Positions 32,771 to 41,138 of a DNA stretch of 64,000 nucleotides are shown piece after piece. The DNA comes from a virus. The stretch spans positions 1 through 64,000 of IMG/VR virus record IMGVR_UViG_3300028840_008160; one strand, written 5' to 3'. Positions within the stretch are counted from its first letter, which is position 1. Each line of letters opens with the position of its first letter. The position numbers and the translations under genes were made by a program. The notes beneath the pieces are model-generated. The model did no database searches and was not told where the DNA came from. It saw only the letters and a program-made list of their open reading frames with translations.

Positions 32771-35700
32771 ATGGCTGATGATGACAATGACATTGTAAAT
32801 GAAGATGAAGACGAAGATATTGTATGTGAAAACGAAGTTGTAAGTGAAGAAGGACAATTTGATGTCAAATCGCACGAAGTGTTGCCGAAGATGTATTTGG
32901 CTTATGCGCTAAGTGCAATTAAAGACAGATCATTACCTGATATACGTGACGGACTAAAACCTGTCGCGAGACGTATTTTGTTCGGAATGCATGAAATGAG
33001 TTTGACTCATTCTAAGCCAACTAGAAAAAGCGCAAGAGTCGTTGGTGAAGTCATGGGCAAATATCATCCTCACGGAGATGGGTGTTGGAGAGGCTCTGCC
33101 AACGTTCTTGAACTCAATGGTAAAATTCATCGTTTAAAAGACCTTGTAGGCAAGCAGATTTGGGTATTGGCTCATGATACAGAGAACAACAAGCCGGTCC
33201 CAGCAATTGCTCATTCATTTAGAATTACAAAGTTTGTCGATGAATTGTATCGTGTGACATTTTGGAATGGTGAAAAGATCGAATTGACAGACAATCATGA
33301 ATTGGAAAAATTATCAGGTGAATGGTCCAGGACTGATGCTTTGAATGTTGGTGATATAATCACTAATGGAATTATCACTAACAACGAATATCCTAAATTT
33401 AGAAGTTCAAATGAACGTATGTCAATAGGAAAGAAACTTCATCATATTGTTGGTGAACATATTCATGGTGAAGCTGAAATTTATCATCATAAAGACGAGA
33501 ATACGAAGAATAATTTGCCTGACAATATTGAACCGGTGACAAAGATCGCTCATGAAAAGCTTCATAAGAATTATGAAAAAGGTCTACGAAAAGGTAATGA
33601 AACTATGTTTCATGGTATCGATGAATTTCGTGAAGCTACAAGAAAGAAAAACTCTGAGATTATTAAAGCAGTGAATCAAAAACATTATCTTTTTAAAGCA
33701 ATTAAGATTCTTAAGATGATGATTGAAGATGATGTAGAACTTACAGAAGAAGTTTATAATAACTATCGAGTAAAAGTATATAATGGTACAACTCTAGAAC
33801 GACTTAAGATAAATGGCCATACTTTTGATGAGGTTGCTGGATATGCCAAGTCAAAAGAGAAACTTAGACTAATTGATACTTCATTAGCAAAAGGTCACAT
33901 TGAAAGTCTTAAAGTTGAAGAAAATAATGCTGATGAACATGTTTCAAGACAAAGTAATGATTCAAGAAAAAAAGGTCATTTACTCTATACGTCTTCAATA
34001 GTAGTTAGTGCATGCCTTGAAAATTATGGTTTAAATTTTAATATCAAAGACTATGATGATATTAGATGCGATTTGTGTGAAACAGATGACAATAATTTTT
34101 ATCCAAAATTTGAAACATTGACAAAATGGTTTGGGATAACTACAATCAATCAATTATTGGATTTAATGTCTCAACGAAATTTAATGATAATTAAGAAGAT
34201 TGAGACATTCAATGTTGATCATGAGCCTGTATATGATTTTACTGTAGATAAATATGAAAATATGTATATGCCTGTTGGCACGAATGAAAGAAACGAAACG
34301 AAACTAATTGTTGCTCATAATTCAATCTATGGTGCAGCGGTGAGGTTGGCACAACCTTTTACTACACGTTATCCGCTTATCATTGGTCAAGGAAATTTTG
34401 GGTCAGTTGAAGATAAACCGGCTGCAATGAGATACACAGAAATGAAAATGTCAGCAATATCAGATATGGTTGTTGCTGATATTGATAAAGCGACAGTTGA
34501 TTTTATGCCCAATTTTGATGGCACACTTAATGAACCCAAAGTTTTGCCGACAAGACTACCGTTGTTTTTATTGAATGGTTCTGTTGGTATTGCTGTTGGT
34601 ATGGCAACTTCTGCGCCGCCTCATAATTTGACGGAAATTATCGATGCTATGTTGACTTTCATTGATAATGAAGACGTCTCAATCTCTGAATTGATGCAAT
34701 ATTTAAAAGGACCTGATTTTCCATCTGGTGCATATATGTTTGACAACGGAATTCGTCAAATATATGAAACAGGTCGAGGGTCTGTAACTATAAGAGCGAA
34801 AGCTGAAATTGTTGATAACGGTAAAAGACAGAACATCATCATTACTGAATTGCCGTATCAATTAGACAAGTCTAAGTTAATCACTAGAATTGCTGATCTT
34901 TATAAGAAGAAAGAGAAGATTGAAGGTATTGATGGCATATCAGATATCAGAGATGAAAGTGATAAGCATGGTACGAGACTAGTAGTTGAATTACGACGCG
35001 GTGTTAGAGCCAAGGCTGTTTTAAACACATTGTTTCGGCGTACTGAATTACAAACAAAACAATCTTTTTTGATGCGAGCGTTGATCGACAATGTTCCAAA
35101 ACTTGTAACGCTTAAAGAAATTTTTGGTCATTTTGTCAATCATAGAAAAGATGTTATCACGAGACGAACTGAGTTTGAATTGAATCAAGCAGAAAAGAAA
35201 GCTCATATATTGCGCGGATATTTAGTAGTTTTTGATAATTTGGATGCAATTCTTGAAGATGTCAAAACTTCTAAGTCAACTGAGATGACATATAAACGTT
35301 TGCAGAAATATAAATTATCTGATGAACAAATCAAGGCAATTTTGGATTTACGCGTGCAACGTCTCGCTCAATTTGAGCGCGAAGCTATTGTGACTGAACA
35401 TAGTGAACTAATGACTAAGATTCACGGATTGAAGCAGTTACTAGATTCGGAAGTTTTAGTATTAGAAAAAATCAAAGAGGAATTGGCAGAAATTAGACAA
35501 CAATTTGGTGATGCTCGTAAAACTAAAATTATCAAAACCAGATCTAGATCAAACTCTGATGATGACGATGATAATAAAGAAGAAAGTTTAGATACAAGTG
35601 ATGAAACAATTGATGAGATTGAGGAGATTCAGGAGGAAGACGTTGTTGTTACTGTAACTCATAATGGATTGGTTAAACGGACGCCGGTGTCAGAATATCG

Positions 35701-36613
35701 TGTGCAGAACGTACGTGGTAAGGGTTTGATTGGAGTTGATGTTAAAGAAGAAGATTATGTTGAAAAAGTATTTCAATTATCAACGCATGATTATACATTA
35801 GTTTTTACTAATAAGGGTCATTGTTATAAAATGAATGTATTTGAGATACCGTCATTAGGCAGAACAGCTGCAGGAAGTTCAATACTCAATGTTCTTAACC
35901 TTAATGAAGATGAAATTGTTGCTAGTGTAGTACCAATTACTAATTTGCAGGACAAAATGTTTTTGATGGTTACAAGAAAAGGTCAAGTCAAAAAATTGAA
36001 AGCTGAAAAGTTGCAACGCCCACGAGCTAAAGGTACAAAAGTTGTTGGACTTGATGACAACGACGTTCTTATTGATGTTAAACTTATAGATCAGCCACAT
36101 TTGGATGCTTTGTTAGTGACGAGAAAAGGTATTTCAATACGATTTCCTGAAAGTGCTGTAAGAGCATCCGGTAAAAGTGGTTCAGGCGTTAGGGCAATCA
36201 AATTAGCTGATGATGATTGTATTGTTTCGGTAAATATGATATCTGAAGCTGACAATGAATGTTTTGTGATGCTAGTTACTGAACGAGGTTATTCTAAAAA
36301 GACTATATTACGCAAGTTTAGAACTCAACGTCGAGGTGGTCGCGGGATCATTTGTATGGATGCTAACACAACTGTTGGCAAAATTGTTTCGGCTGGTATT
36401 GTGTTAGACGAGAAAGAACAATTCATTGTTATGACAAGTCAAGGCATGCTTATACGATTGAAATCGGCTCAAATAAGAACATTAGGACGAAATACTCAAG
36501 GTAGTCGAATACAAAAACTAAAAATGACTGATTCAGTAGCTGCAGTTGCATATTTAGGAATTGTTGAAGAAAACGAATCTGACTCTGAACAATCTGAAGT
36601 CGAGGATGAATAA
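32771..36613 (+). CDS. gyrA: DNA gyrase subunit A with in-frame intein
   Basis: The 1280-residue precursor has an acidic N-terminus, a winged-helix segment (ALSAIKDRSLPDIRDGLKP...KYHPHGD), then an intein of 413 residues (105-517). The A-subunit extein resumes at SIYGAAVRLAQPF. The catalytic tyrosine is Y555 (Y142 after splicing) in AAMRYTE. The C-terminal domain has the gyrase box QRRGGRG (1186-1192), a marker of negative-supercoiling GyrA rather than ParC. The spliced product would be 867 residues, the usual GyrA length. Together with GyrB it could set phage DNA supercoiling and decatenate products. Its stop overlaps topA (TAATG). Confidence 0.93.
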   Translation: MADDDNDIVNEDEDEDIVCENEVVSEEGQFDVKSHEVLPKMYLAYALSAIKDRSLPDIRDGLKPVARRILFGMHEMSLTHSKPTRKSARVVGEVMGKYHPHGDGCWRGSANVLELNGKIHRLKDLVGKQIWVLAHDTENNKPVPAIAHSFRITKFVDELYRVTFWNGEKIELTDNHELEKLSGEWSRTDALNVGDIITNGIITNNEYPKFRSSNERMSIGKKLHHIVGEHIHGEAEIYHHKDENTKNNLPDNIEPVTKIAHEKLHKNYEKGLRKGNETMFHGIDEFREATRKKNSEIIKAVNQKHYLFKAIKILKMMIEDDVELTEEVYNNYRVKVYNGTTLERLKINGHTFDEVAGYAKSKEKLRLIDTSLAKGHIESLKVEENNADEHVSRQSNDSRKKGHLLYTSSIVVSACLENYGLNFNIKDYDDIRCDLCETDDNNFYPKFETLTKWFGITTINQLLDLMSQRNLMIIKKIETFNVDHEPVYDFTVDKYENMYMPVGTNERNETKLIVAHNSIYGAAVRLAQPFTTRYPLIIGQGNFGSVEDKPAAMRYTEMKMSAISDMVVADIDKATVDFMPNFDGTLNEPKVLPTRLPLFLLNGSVGIAVGMATSAPPHNLTEIIDAMLTFIDNEDVSISELMQYLKGPDFPSGAYMFDNGIRQIYETGRGSVTIRAKAEIVDNGKRQNIIITELPYQLDKSKLITRIADLYKKKEKIEGIDGISDIRDESDKHGTRLVVELRRGVRAKAVLNTLFRRTELQTKQSFLMRALIDNVPKLVTLKEIFGHFVNHRKDVITRRTEFELNQAEKKAHILRGYLVVFDNLDAILEDVKTSKSTEMTYKRLQKYKLSDEQIKAILDLRVQRLAQFEREAIVTEHSELMTKIHGLKQLLDSEVLVLEKIKEELAEIRQQFGDARKTKIIKTRSRSNSDDDDDNKEESLDTSDETIDEIEEIQEEDVVVTVTHNGLVKRTPVSEYRVQNVRGKGLIGVDVKEEDYVEKVFQLSTHDYTLVFTNKGHCYKMNVFEIPSLGRTAAGSSILNVLNLNEDEIVASVVPITNLQDKMFLMVTRKGQVKKLKAEKLQRPRAKGTKVVGLDDNDVLIDVKLIDQPHLDALLVTRKGISIRFPESAVRASGKSGSGVRAIKLADDDCIVSVNMISEADNECFVMLVTERGYSKKTILRKFRTQRRGGRGIICMDANTTVGKIVSAGIVLDEKEQFIVMTSQGMLIRLKSAQIRTLGRNTQGSRIQKLKMTDSVAAVAYLGIVEENESDSEQSEVEDE
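33083..34321 (+). mobile_element. Intein with HNH endonuclease domain in gyrA
   Basis: The element starts with Cys105 (block A: CWRGSANVLEL) directly after HPHGDG and ends with AHN517, followed by Ser518 of the extein. These are the residues needed for standard splicing. Within it, EIYHHKDENTKNNLPDN...EKLH (about 234-265) forms an HNH homing endonuclease motif, so it is not a LAGLIDADG intein. The target lies in the conserved GyrA segment around HPHGDS, just upstream of the active site. Removal rebuilds an uninterrupted GyrA. Homing activity is inference. Confidence 0.88.
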
Positions 36614-38634
36614 TGTCAACACTTGTAATTGTAGAAAGTCCCGGCAAAGTTAAGACTATTCAAAAATATCTTGGCCGTGATTATATAGTTAAAGCATCGG
36701 TAGGTCATTGTTACCAGATTGAACCAAAGGATAATGCGATTGATATAGATAATCATTTTGCACCGAAGTATGTGATCATACCGAAAAAGAAAAAGGTTGT
36801 TGCTGAAATAAAAACATTAGCTAAGACAGCAGACAAATGTTTAATCGCATCAGATCCTGATAGAGAAGGCGAAGCAATTGGTTGGCATATTGCAAAAAAT
36901 GCTATACGAAATGCTTGTCTTGTCCAACGAATATCGTTTCAAGAAATAACAAAACAAGCTGTACTGGCAGCTCTTAGACAACCTCGTGAACTTGATACAA
37001 ATTTGTTTAATGCGCAACAAGCAAGAGCTGTATTAGACAGATTAGTCGGTTATAAAGTGTCGCCAGTACTTTGGCGAAAAGTTTGTCGCGGAACATCGGC
37101 TGGACGGGTTCAATCAATTGGACTACGTTTGATTGTGGAGCGGCAACAAGAAATTGATAGTTTCAAACCTGAAGAATATTGGGATATCATTGCAAAATTT
37201 TCAACAATAATTGATAAGGCTGAAGTATTTTCTGCTACTTACAAGAGTGACGAGAAGTTAATTTCAGAGGATCAAGTTAATAAGATATTGGATTCTATTG
37301 GCCAGTCAAAGAAATGGCACATGAAGTCTCTATCCAAGGCTAGAAAGAAACGATCGCCATATCCTATATTTAACACTTCGTCATTGCAGCAATTTTGTTC
37401 TTCGTCTTTTAATTGGGATGGAAAAAAGACGATGAAAATAGCACAATCTTTATACGAAGGGTTTGCTGTAGGTGATAATGAAACAACAGGATTGATAACT
37501 TATCATAGAACAGACTCATTGAATATAAGTTCTGAAGCAATTTCAGCTGTTCGTGATTTGATTAAGCAGGCAGGGAAAAAGTATTTGCCGGATGAACCTA
37601 GAATTTTTAAGTCAAAGAAAACAGCTCAAGAAGCTCATGAAGGTATTAGACCAACACATTTGGAATTTACATTAGATGATATTAGACGAAGTTTGCCAAA
37701 TGATGAATATAAGCTTTATGAAGCAATTTATTACAGATTTATTGCTTGCCAGACGACAGATGCCGAGTTAGACGTTACAAAAATGACTATTGACTCAGAT
37801 AACAATCATACATTTATAGCTAATGGACAAGTTTTGGTATTTGATGGTTATTTAAAATATTGGCCATATTCATCGGCTAAAGAAGAGATATTACCGTTAG
37901 TTAATGAAGGTGATGCAGTCAAATTGAAAGAAGTAAATGGTAATCAACACTTCACAAAGCCGCCGGCAGCTTTTAATACTGCATCATTGGTTAAGACGTT
38001 GGAAGAAAAGGGTATAGGTAGACCGTCTACATATGCAACAATAGTAGACACACTGCTAAAGCGAGGCTATGTTGAAAAGAAAGGGAAAGCATTCGCACCT
38101 ACAGAACTAGGATGTCGTGTGTCAGCATTTCTAGTGAAGGCTTTTCCGGAAGTTATGGATACTAATTATACAGCTAGAATTGAAACACAACTTGATGAAA
38201 TTGCAGAACATGGAAAAATTTGGTATGCAGTAGTTGATGAATTCTTTACTGAATTGTCAAAAAGATTAAGTACTGCTAAAGACATTATTAGCAAAAAAGG
38301 TGAAGTGACAGACATTATGTGTCCTACTTGCAAACAATATAAACTAGTGAAACGATTCGGCAAATTTGGAATGTTTTACGGTTGTGAAGGTTTTAAAGAA
38401 AAAGGTAGCAATCAGTGTAAGGCAACATTTAATATAGGCGCTGATGGTGAGCCATTGGCAAAAGAAAAGAAAATAGTTAAATATTTAGAGGGAGTTGTTT
38501 GTGATAGGTGCGGAGCACCAATTGTTATTAGAAAAGCCAAACGATCCGGAAAAGAATTCGGTGGTTGTTCGTCATGGCCAAAATGTCATAGAATTTTTAC
38601 ACTTGATGGTAAACCTGTCGATCACAATCGTTAA
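36613..38634 (+). CDS. topA: DNA topoisomerase I (type IA)
   Basis: The 673-residue protein has TOPRIM (VIVESPGKVKTI, SDPDREGEA), RGTSAGRVQS, the active tyrosine Y297 in GLITYHRTDS, and two C-terminal zinc-binding units (CPTC...C, CDRCG...C). It relaxes negative supercoils, opposite to gyrase. It is shorter than the E. coli enzyme (865) but has all catalytic parts. The start overlaps the gyrA stop. The last 38 bases overlap an opposing HNH gene in the reverse direction. Phages with both gyrase and topoisomerase I are rare. Confidence 0.93.
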   Translation: MSTLVIVESPGKVKTIQKYLGRDYIVKASVGHCYQIEPKDNAIDIDNHFAPKYVIIPKKKKVVAEIKTLAKTADKCLIASDPDREGEAIGWHIAKNAIRNACLVQRISFQEITKQAVLAALRQPRELDTNLFNAQQARAVLDRLVGYKVSPVLWRKVCRGTSAGRVQSIGLRLIVERQQEIDSFKPEEYWDIIAKFSTIIDKAEVFSATYKSDEKLISEDQVNKILDSIGQSKKWHMKSLSKARKKRSPYPIFNTSSLQQFCSSSFNWDGKKTMKIAQSLYEGFAVGDNETTGLITYHRTDSLNISSEAISAVRDLIKQAGKKYLPDEPRIFKSKKTAQEAHEGIRPTHLEFTLDDIRRSLPNDEYKLYEAIYYRFIACQTTDAELDVTKMTIDSDNNHTFIANGQVLVFDGYLKYWPYSSAKEEILPLVNEGDAVKLKEVNGNQHFTKPPAAFNTASLVKTLEEKGIGRPSTYATIVDTLLKRGYVEKKGKAFAPTELGCRVSAFLVKAFPEVMDTNYTARIETQLDEIAEHGKIWYAVVDEFFTELSKRLSTAKDIISKKGEVTDIMCPTCKQYKLVKRFGKFGMFYGCEGFKEKGSNQCKATFNIGADGEPLAKEKKIVKYLEGVVCDRCGAPIVIRKAKRSGKEFGGCSSWPKCHRIFTLDGKPVDHNR

Positions 38635-39391
38635 TCTTGTACTCTCCGTTGTCAAAATAAATAATTTTTTGATGATATAATTGCACAGCACAATTTATTA
38701 ATGAATTGTGCGCTTTTACATGCTCTTTGCGCGTTAACAAACATAAATTATTTATTGAGTTGTCAAACTTGTTACCATTAATATGATGAACATATTCATC
38801 GTTTTCATTACTTTTTAATGTTCTTCCTAAAAAACACTCCATAACTAATTTGTGATACCCTTTAAATTTGTGACGTTTGATTTGTATTTTTGGACGGCCA
38901 TGTTTTATAGAAATTTTATTTGAGTATTCAGGAAATATTATTGTCGGTTCATTGAGCATTATACTTGGCGTTTGATGCAGCACATATACGCTCTGTGATC
39001 TGTCAAACCAAACAAGTTTGTTTAACATTTTTAGACTCAAATATTCTAAACTGATTGTTAATTTTCTGTGTTGTGATGGATTCGCACACACATATAAATT
39101 GTCTATATGATTGTTTAATTTATTAAAATCAATATGATGTATTGATTCTGTAGCTGTCAGCTTTCTGTCTAAATGTTGTTCAACAACAAACCTGTGTTCT
39201 TGTTTTCGTTTGCCGTTTATTTTAACTCGCCGATATCCTGCTGTGCTGAGTCCGTGTTTATAATTGCCATGATTTTTACCTGACGGTATAGTACGTTGTT
39301 GCTGTGAGCATTTCCAACAACGATTTTGTTTGCGTTTATACTTACATTTCACTTCTCGCGGTCGTCCGCAGATGTCGCAAATTTTAATCAT
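38597..39391 (-). CDS. HNH homing endonuclease with two HNH motifs
   Basis: The 264-residue protein has N-terminal zinc pairs (C5, C8 and C25, C28), then a first HNH unit (83-109, HHIDFNKLNN..DNL) and a second one (200-228, HHINGNKFDNSINNL...EH). Free-standing HNH genes of this type cut DNA and spread as homing endonucleases. It is opposed to the surrounding genes and overlaps the end of topA by 38 bases, typical of an inserted selfish gene. The overlap means that the topA C-terminus tolerates the insertion. Two motifs may come from internal duplication. Confidence 0.85.
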   Translation of the reverse strand: MIKICDICGRPREVKCKYKRKQNRCWKCSQQQRTIPSGKNHGNYKHGLSTAGYRRVKINGKRKQEHRFVVEQHLDRKLTATESIHHIDFNKLNNHIDNLYVCANPSQHRKLTISLEYLSLKMLNKLVWFDRSQSVYVLHQTPSIMLNEPTIIFPEYSNKISIKHGRPKIQIKRHKFKGYHKLVMECFLGRTLKSNENDEYVHHINGNKFDNSINNLCLLTRKEHVKAHNSLINCAVQLYHQKIIYFDNGEYKINDCDRQVYHQV

Positions 39392-39563
39392 TTGTTTTCC
39401 TTTGGAAATGTAATTATTTCCGATTTATAAACGTAAAAGAAATAGTTACATTCTTATCCTTCTTTGCATTACAGGCTTTTTCCTGTAGTTCTTTTTATAT
39501 TTCCATATAATTTTGATGGTGTGATGTCTACTGTTTCTATTTATATGAAGGAGATGAGTAGTC

Positions 39564-39758
39564 ATGAACTCAAGGTACAGAACTGGGCCACGTTGTCCGG
39601 ATTGTCATGAGATTAAAGACGTTATGCGACGTATACCAATTGAAATTGTAGATAAAAAATCAAGAGAAATTATTGAAGTTGCATATGGTGAAGTTATATG
39701 CACTGATTGTTTTCCAAAACGATATAAAGATAGAACGAAGCTTAGATTATACATATAA
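39564..39758 (+). CDS. Small zinc-binding protein, 64 aa
   Basis: AAGGAGATGAG precedes the ATG. The 64-residue protein has C11, C14, C46 and C49 (CPDC...CTDC), a probable zinc site, and a basic end. It is first in a chain of short genes before the sigma-like factor. No family is recognised. Confidence 0.65.
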   Translation: MNSRYRTGPRCPDCHEIKDVMRRIPIEIVDKKSREIIEVAYGEVICTDCFPKRYKDRTKLRLYI

Positions 39759-39775
39759 GGATGGGTAAACATGTC

Positions 39776-40081
39776 ATGGCAAAACAAAATTTTTGTCGCT
39801 TAAAGTTTGATGATGAATCAATGAATAATGGAATATTATCGCAAAAGTCAATTGATTTAGACATCATAAAAGATAAGATTAAGAGATCAAAAACAAAAGT
39901 AGTAGCACTCAACATGTCAAATGTTCAATTTATGGATTCTGGAGCTGTTGTCATGATTGTGGCAATTCATAAATATTGTAAAAGATTGACAAAACAATTT
40001 GTGATTGAAAAACCTCAGAAGACAGTAAAAGATTTATTACATATTATTAATTTAGATCGTGCAATTCCAATTGTAGATTGA
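39776..40081 (+). CDS. STAS-domain protein (anti-sigma antagonist-like)
   Basis: The 101-residue protein has the STAS core: VVALNMSNVQFMDSGAVVMIVAI with S55 in MDSGA, where SpoIIAA-type proteins are phosphorylated, then IEKPQKTVKDLLHIINLD. An ATG at 39761 is also in frame, but the one at 39776 is better spaced behind GATGGG. Anti-anti-sigma factors bind anti-sigma kinases when unphosphorylated. A sigma-like gene lies 1.3 kb downstream, so a role in transcription control is possible. No anti-sigma partner is seen here; other STAS roles remain open. Confidence 0.75.
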   Translation: MAKQNFCRLKFDDESMNNGILSQKSIDLDIIKDKIKRSKTKVVALNMSNVQFMDSGAVVMIVAIHKYCKRLTKQFVIEKPQKTVKDLLHIINLDRAIPIVD

Positions 40082-40095
40082 TAATAGAGGGCGGT

Positions 40096-40512
40096 ATGGC
40101 TGAACGTGAACGGGAAAAACGTGAATTTGGAAGACGTCAAAGTGATCTTGTACTGGTCGAGTTAACTGAAAAGATCGTTGACAATAATAATTCAGTGTCT
40201 GCTGCTGTTAGTTTAATGGGTGAAAATATTGTTGAATTATCTGAAAGTCAAGAACGCATTGAAAATAAGATTGATGATGTTTGTGAGTTTTGTGAAAATT
40301 TAACAGAAAATGTTAGCAAAAATACAACAGATTTATTTGATTTAAAAGAATCTGCAAAGATATTAAAACAAATAGACGAATTGAAGGTATTGGATTTAAT
40401 CAAAACTGTAAAAAGATTGATTGTAGCATTTATAATTACTGCTATAACTAGCGTTGTGTGGTTCGTCATTAAAGATTTGATTTTGATGTATATCAAAACA
40501 AAATTTAATTAA
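40096..40512 (+). CDS. Small membrane protein with coiled-coil and C-terminal TM helix
   Basis: The 138-residue protein starts at the ATG following GAGGGCGG (an earlier ATG at 40078 overlaps the upstream stop). The first 100 residues are charged and coiled-coil-like. A single hydrophobic helix (LIVAFIITAITSVVWFVI) lies near the C-terminus, followed by a short basic end. This is like tail-anchored or holin/spanin-type proteins. A holin role is possible but unsupported. Confidence 0.6.
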   Translation: MAEREREKREFGRRQSDLVLVELTEKIVDNNNSVSAAVSLMGENIVELSESQERIENKIDDVCEFCENLTENVSKNTTDLFDLKESAKILKQIDELKVLDLIKTVKRLIVAFIITAITSVVWFVIKDLILMYIKTKFN

Positions 40513-40521
40513 GGTATGTTC

Positions 40522-40707
40522 ATGAATTCTTTAACAGCATGTTTTGATCGTATGGACGCAATTACAGAAGCTAATAGGAAAGTGGTTGACAAGCATGTTG
40601 AATTAAAAGAAAGATTGGTTAGAAGAAACGGTCAAAAAAGCGTTTTATATACACAGAAGAAGAATGGTAAATGTAAAACGGCATCGCATTCTTCTATACA
40701 ACAATAA
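40522..40707 (+). CDS. Small basic protein, 61 aa
   Basis: The preferred ATG at 40522 follows TTAAGG with 7 bases spacing; 40516 is an alternative. The protein is helical, then Lys/Arg-rich (ERLVRRNGQK, KKNGKCK). No family is recognised. It is one of several short genes between the topoisomerase block and the sigma-like gene. Confidence 0.5.
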   Translation: MNSLTACFDRMDAITEANRKVVDKHVELKERLVRRNGQKSVLYTQKKNGKCKTASHSSIQQ

Positions 40708-40733
40708 GATTCATTTAATGAAAGGATATTCAT

Positions 40734-41138
40734 ATGCCTACGTATGATTTTATTTGTAATGAATGCGAACAAGAATATGAAGAAAATCGACCTGTTGGTG
40801 ATTATGATTCAAAATGTCCAGTTTGCAACAGCACAAATGTTAAAAAATTAATTTCTGCACCAAATGTTATACTTAGTGGTTCGACGCCGGATTCGATTAT
40901 TGGGCGAGATGCTGAGCAACGATGGGCACAATACACTGAAAGAAAAAAACAACGAGATAAAAACAATTTTGGTAATGCATCAAGTAAGGAAGTAGAAATT
41001 AAAAATCAACAACGAATTGGTCGACTTGTAGATAGACAACATAAAGCTTATGATGTTTTAGACAAAGCAAAGAAAAAAGCAGGTGTGACTAAACGAGAGG
41101 AAATAAGTTATTTGTTGAAAGGGCAAAACAATGTATAA
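40734..41138 (+). CDS. FmdB-like zinc-ribbon protein
   Basis: The 134-residue protein has a zinc ribbon (C8, C11, C28, C31) and KKLISAPNVILSG, as in FmdB-type proteins. The remaining 90 residues are a charged helix. AAAGG precedes the ATG. It overlaps the sigma-like gene by 8 bases. It is a distant relative of the 30.3 kb protein, sharing only the ribbon. Confidence 0.7.
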   Translation: MPTYDFICNECEQEYEENRPVGDYDSKCPVCNSTNVKKLISAPNVILSGSTPDSIIGRDAEQRWAQYTERKKQRDKNNFGNASSKEVEIKNQQRIGRLVDRQHKAYDVLDKAKKKAGVTKREEISYLLKGQNNV

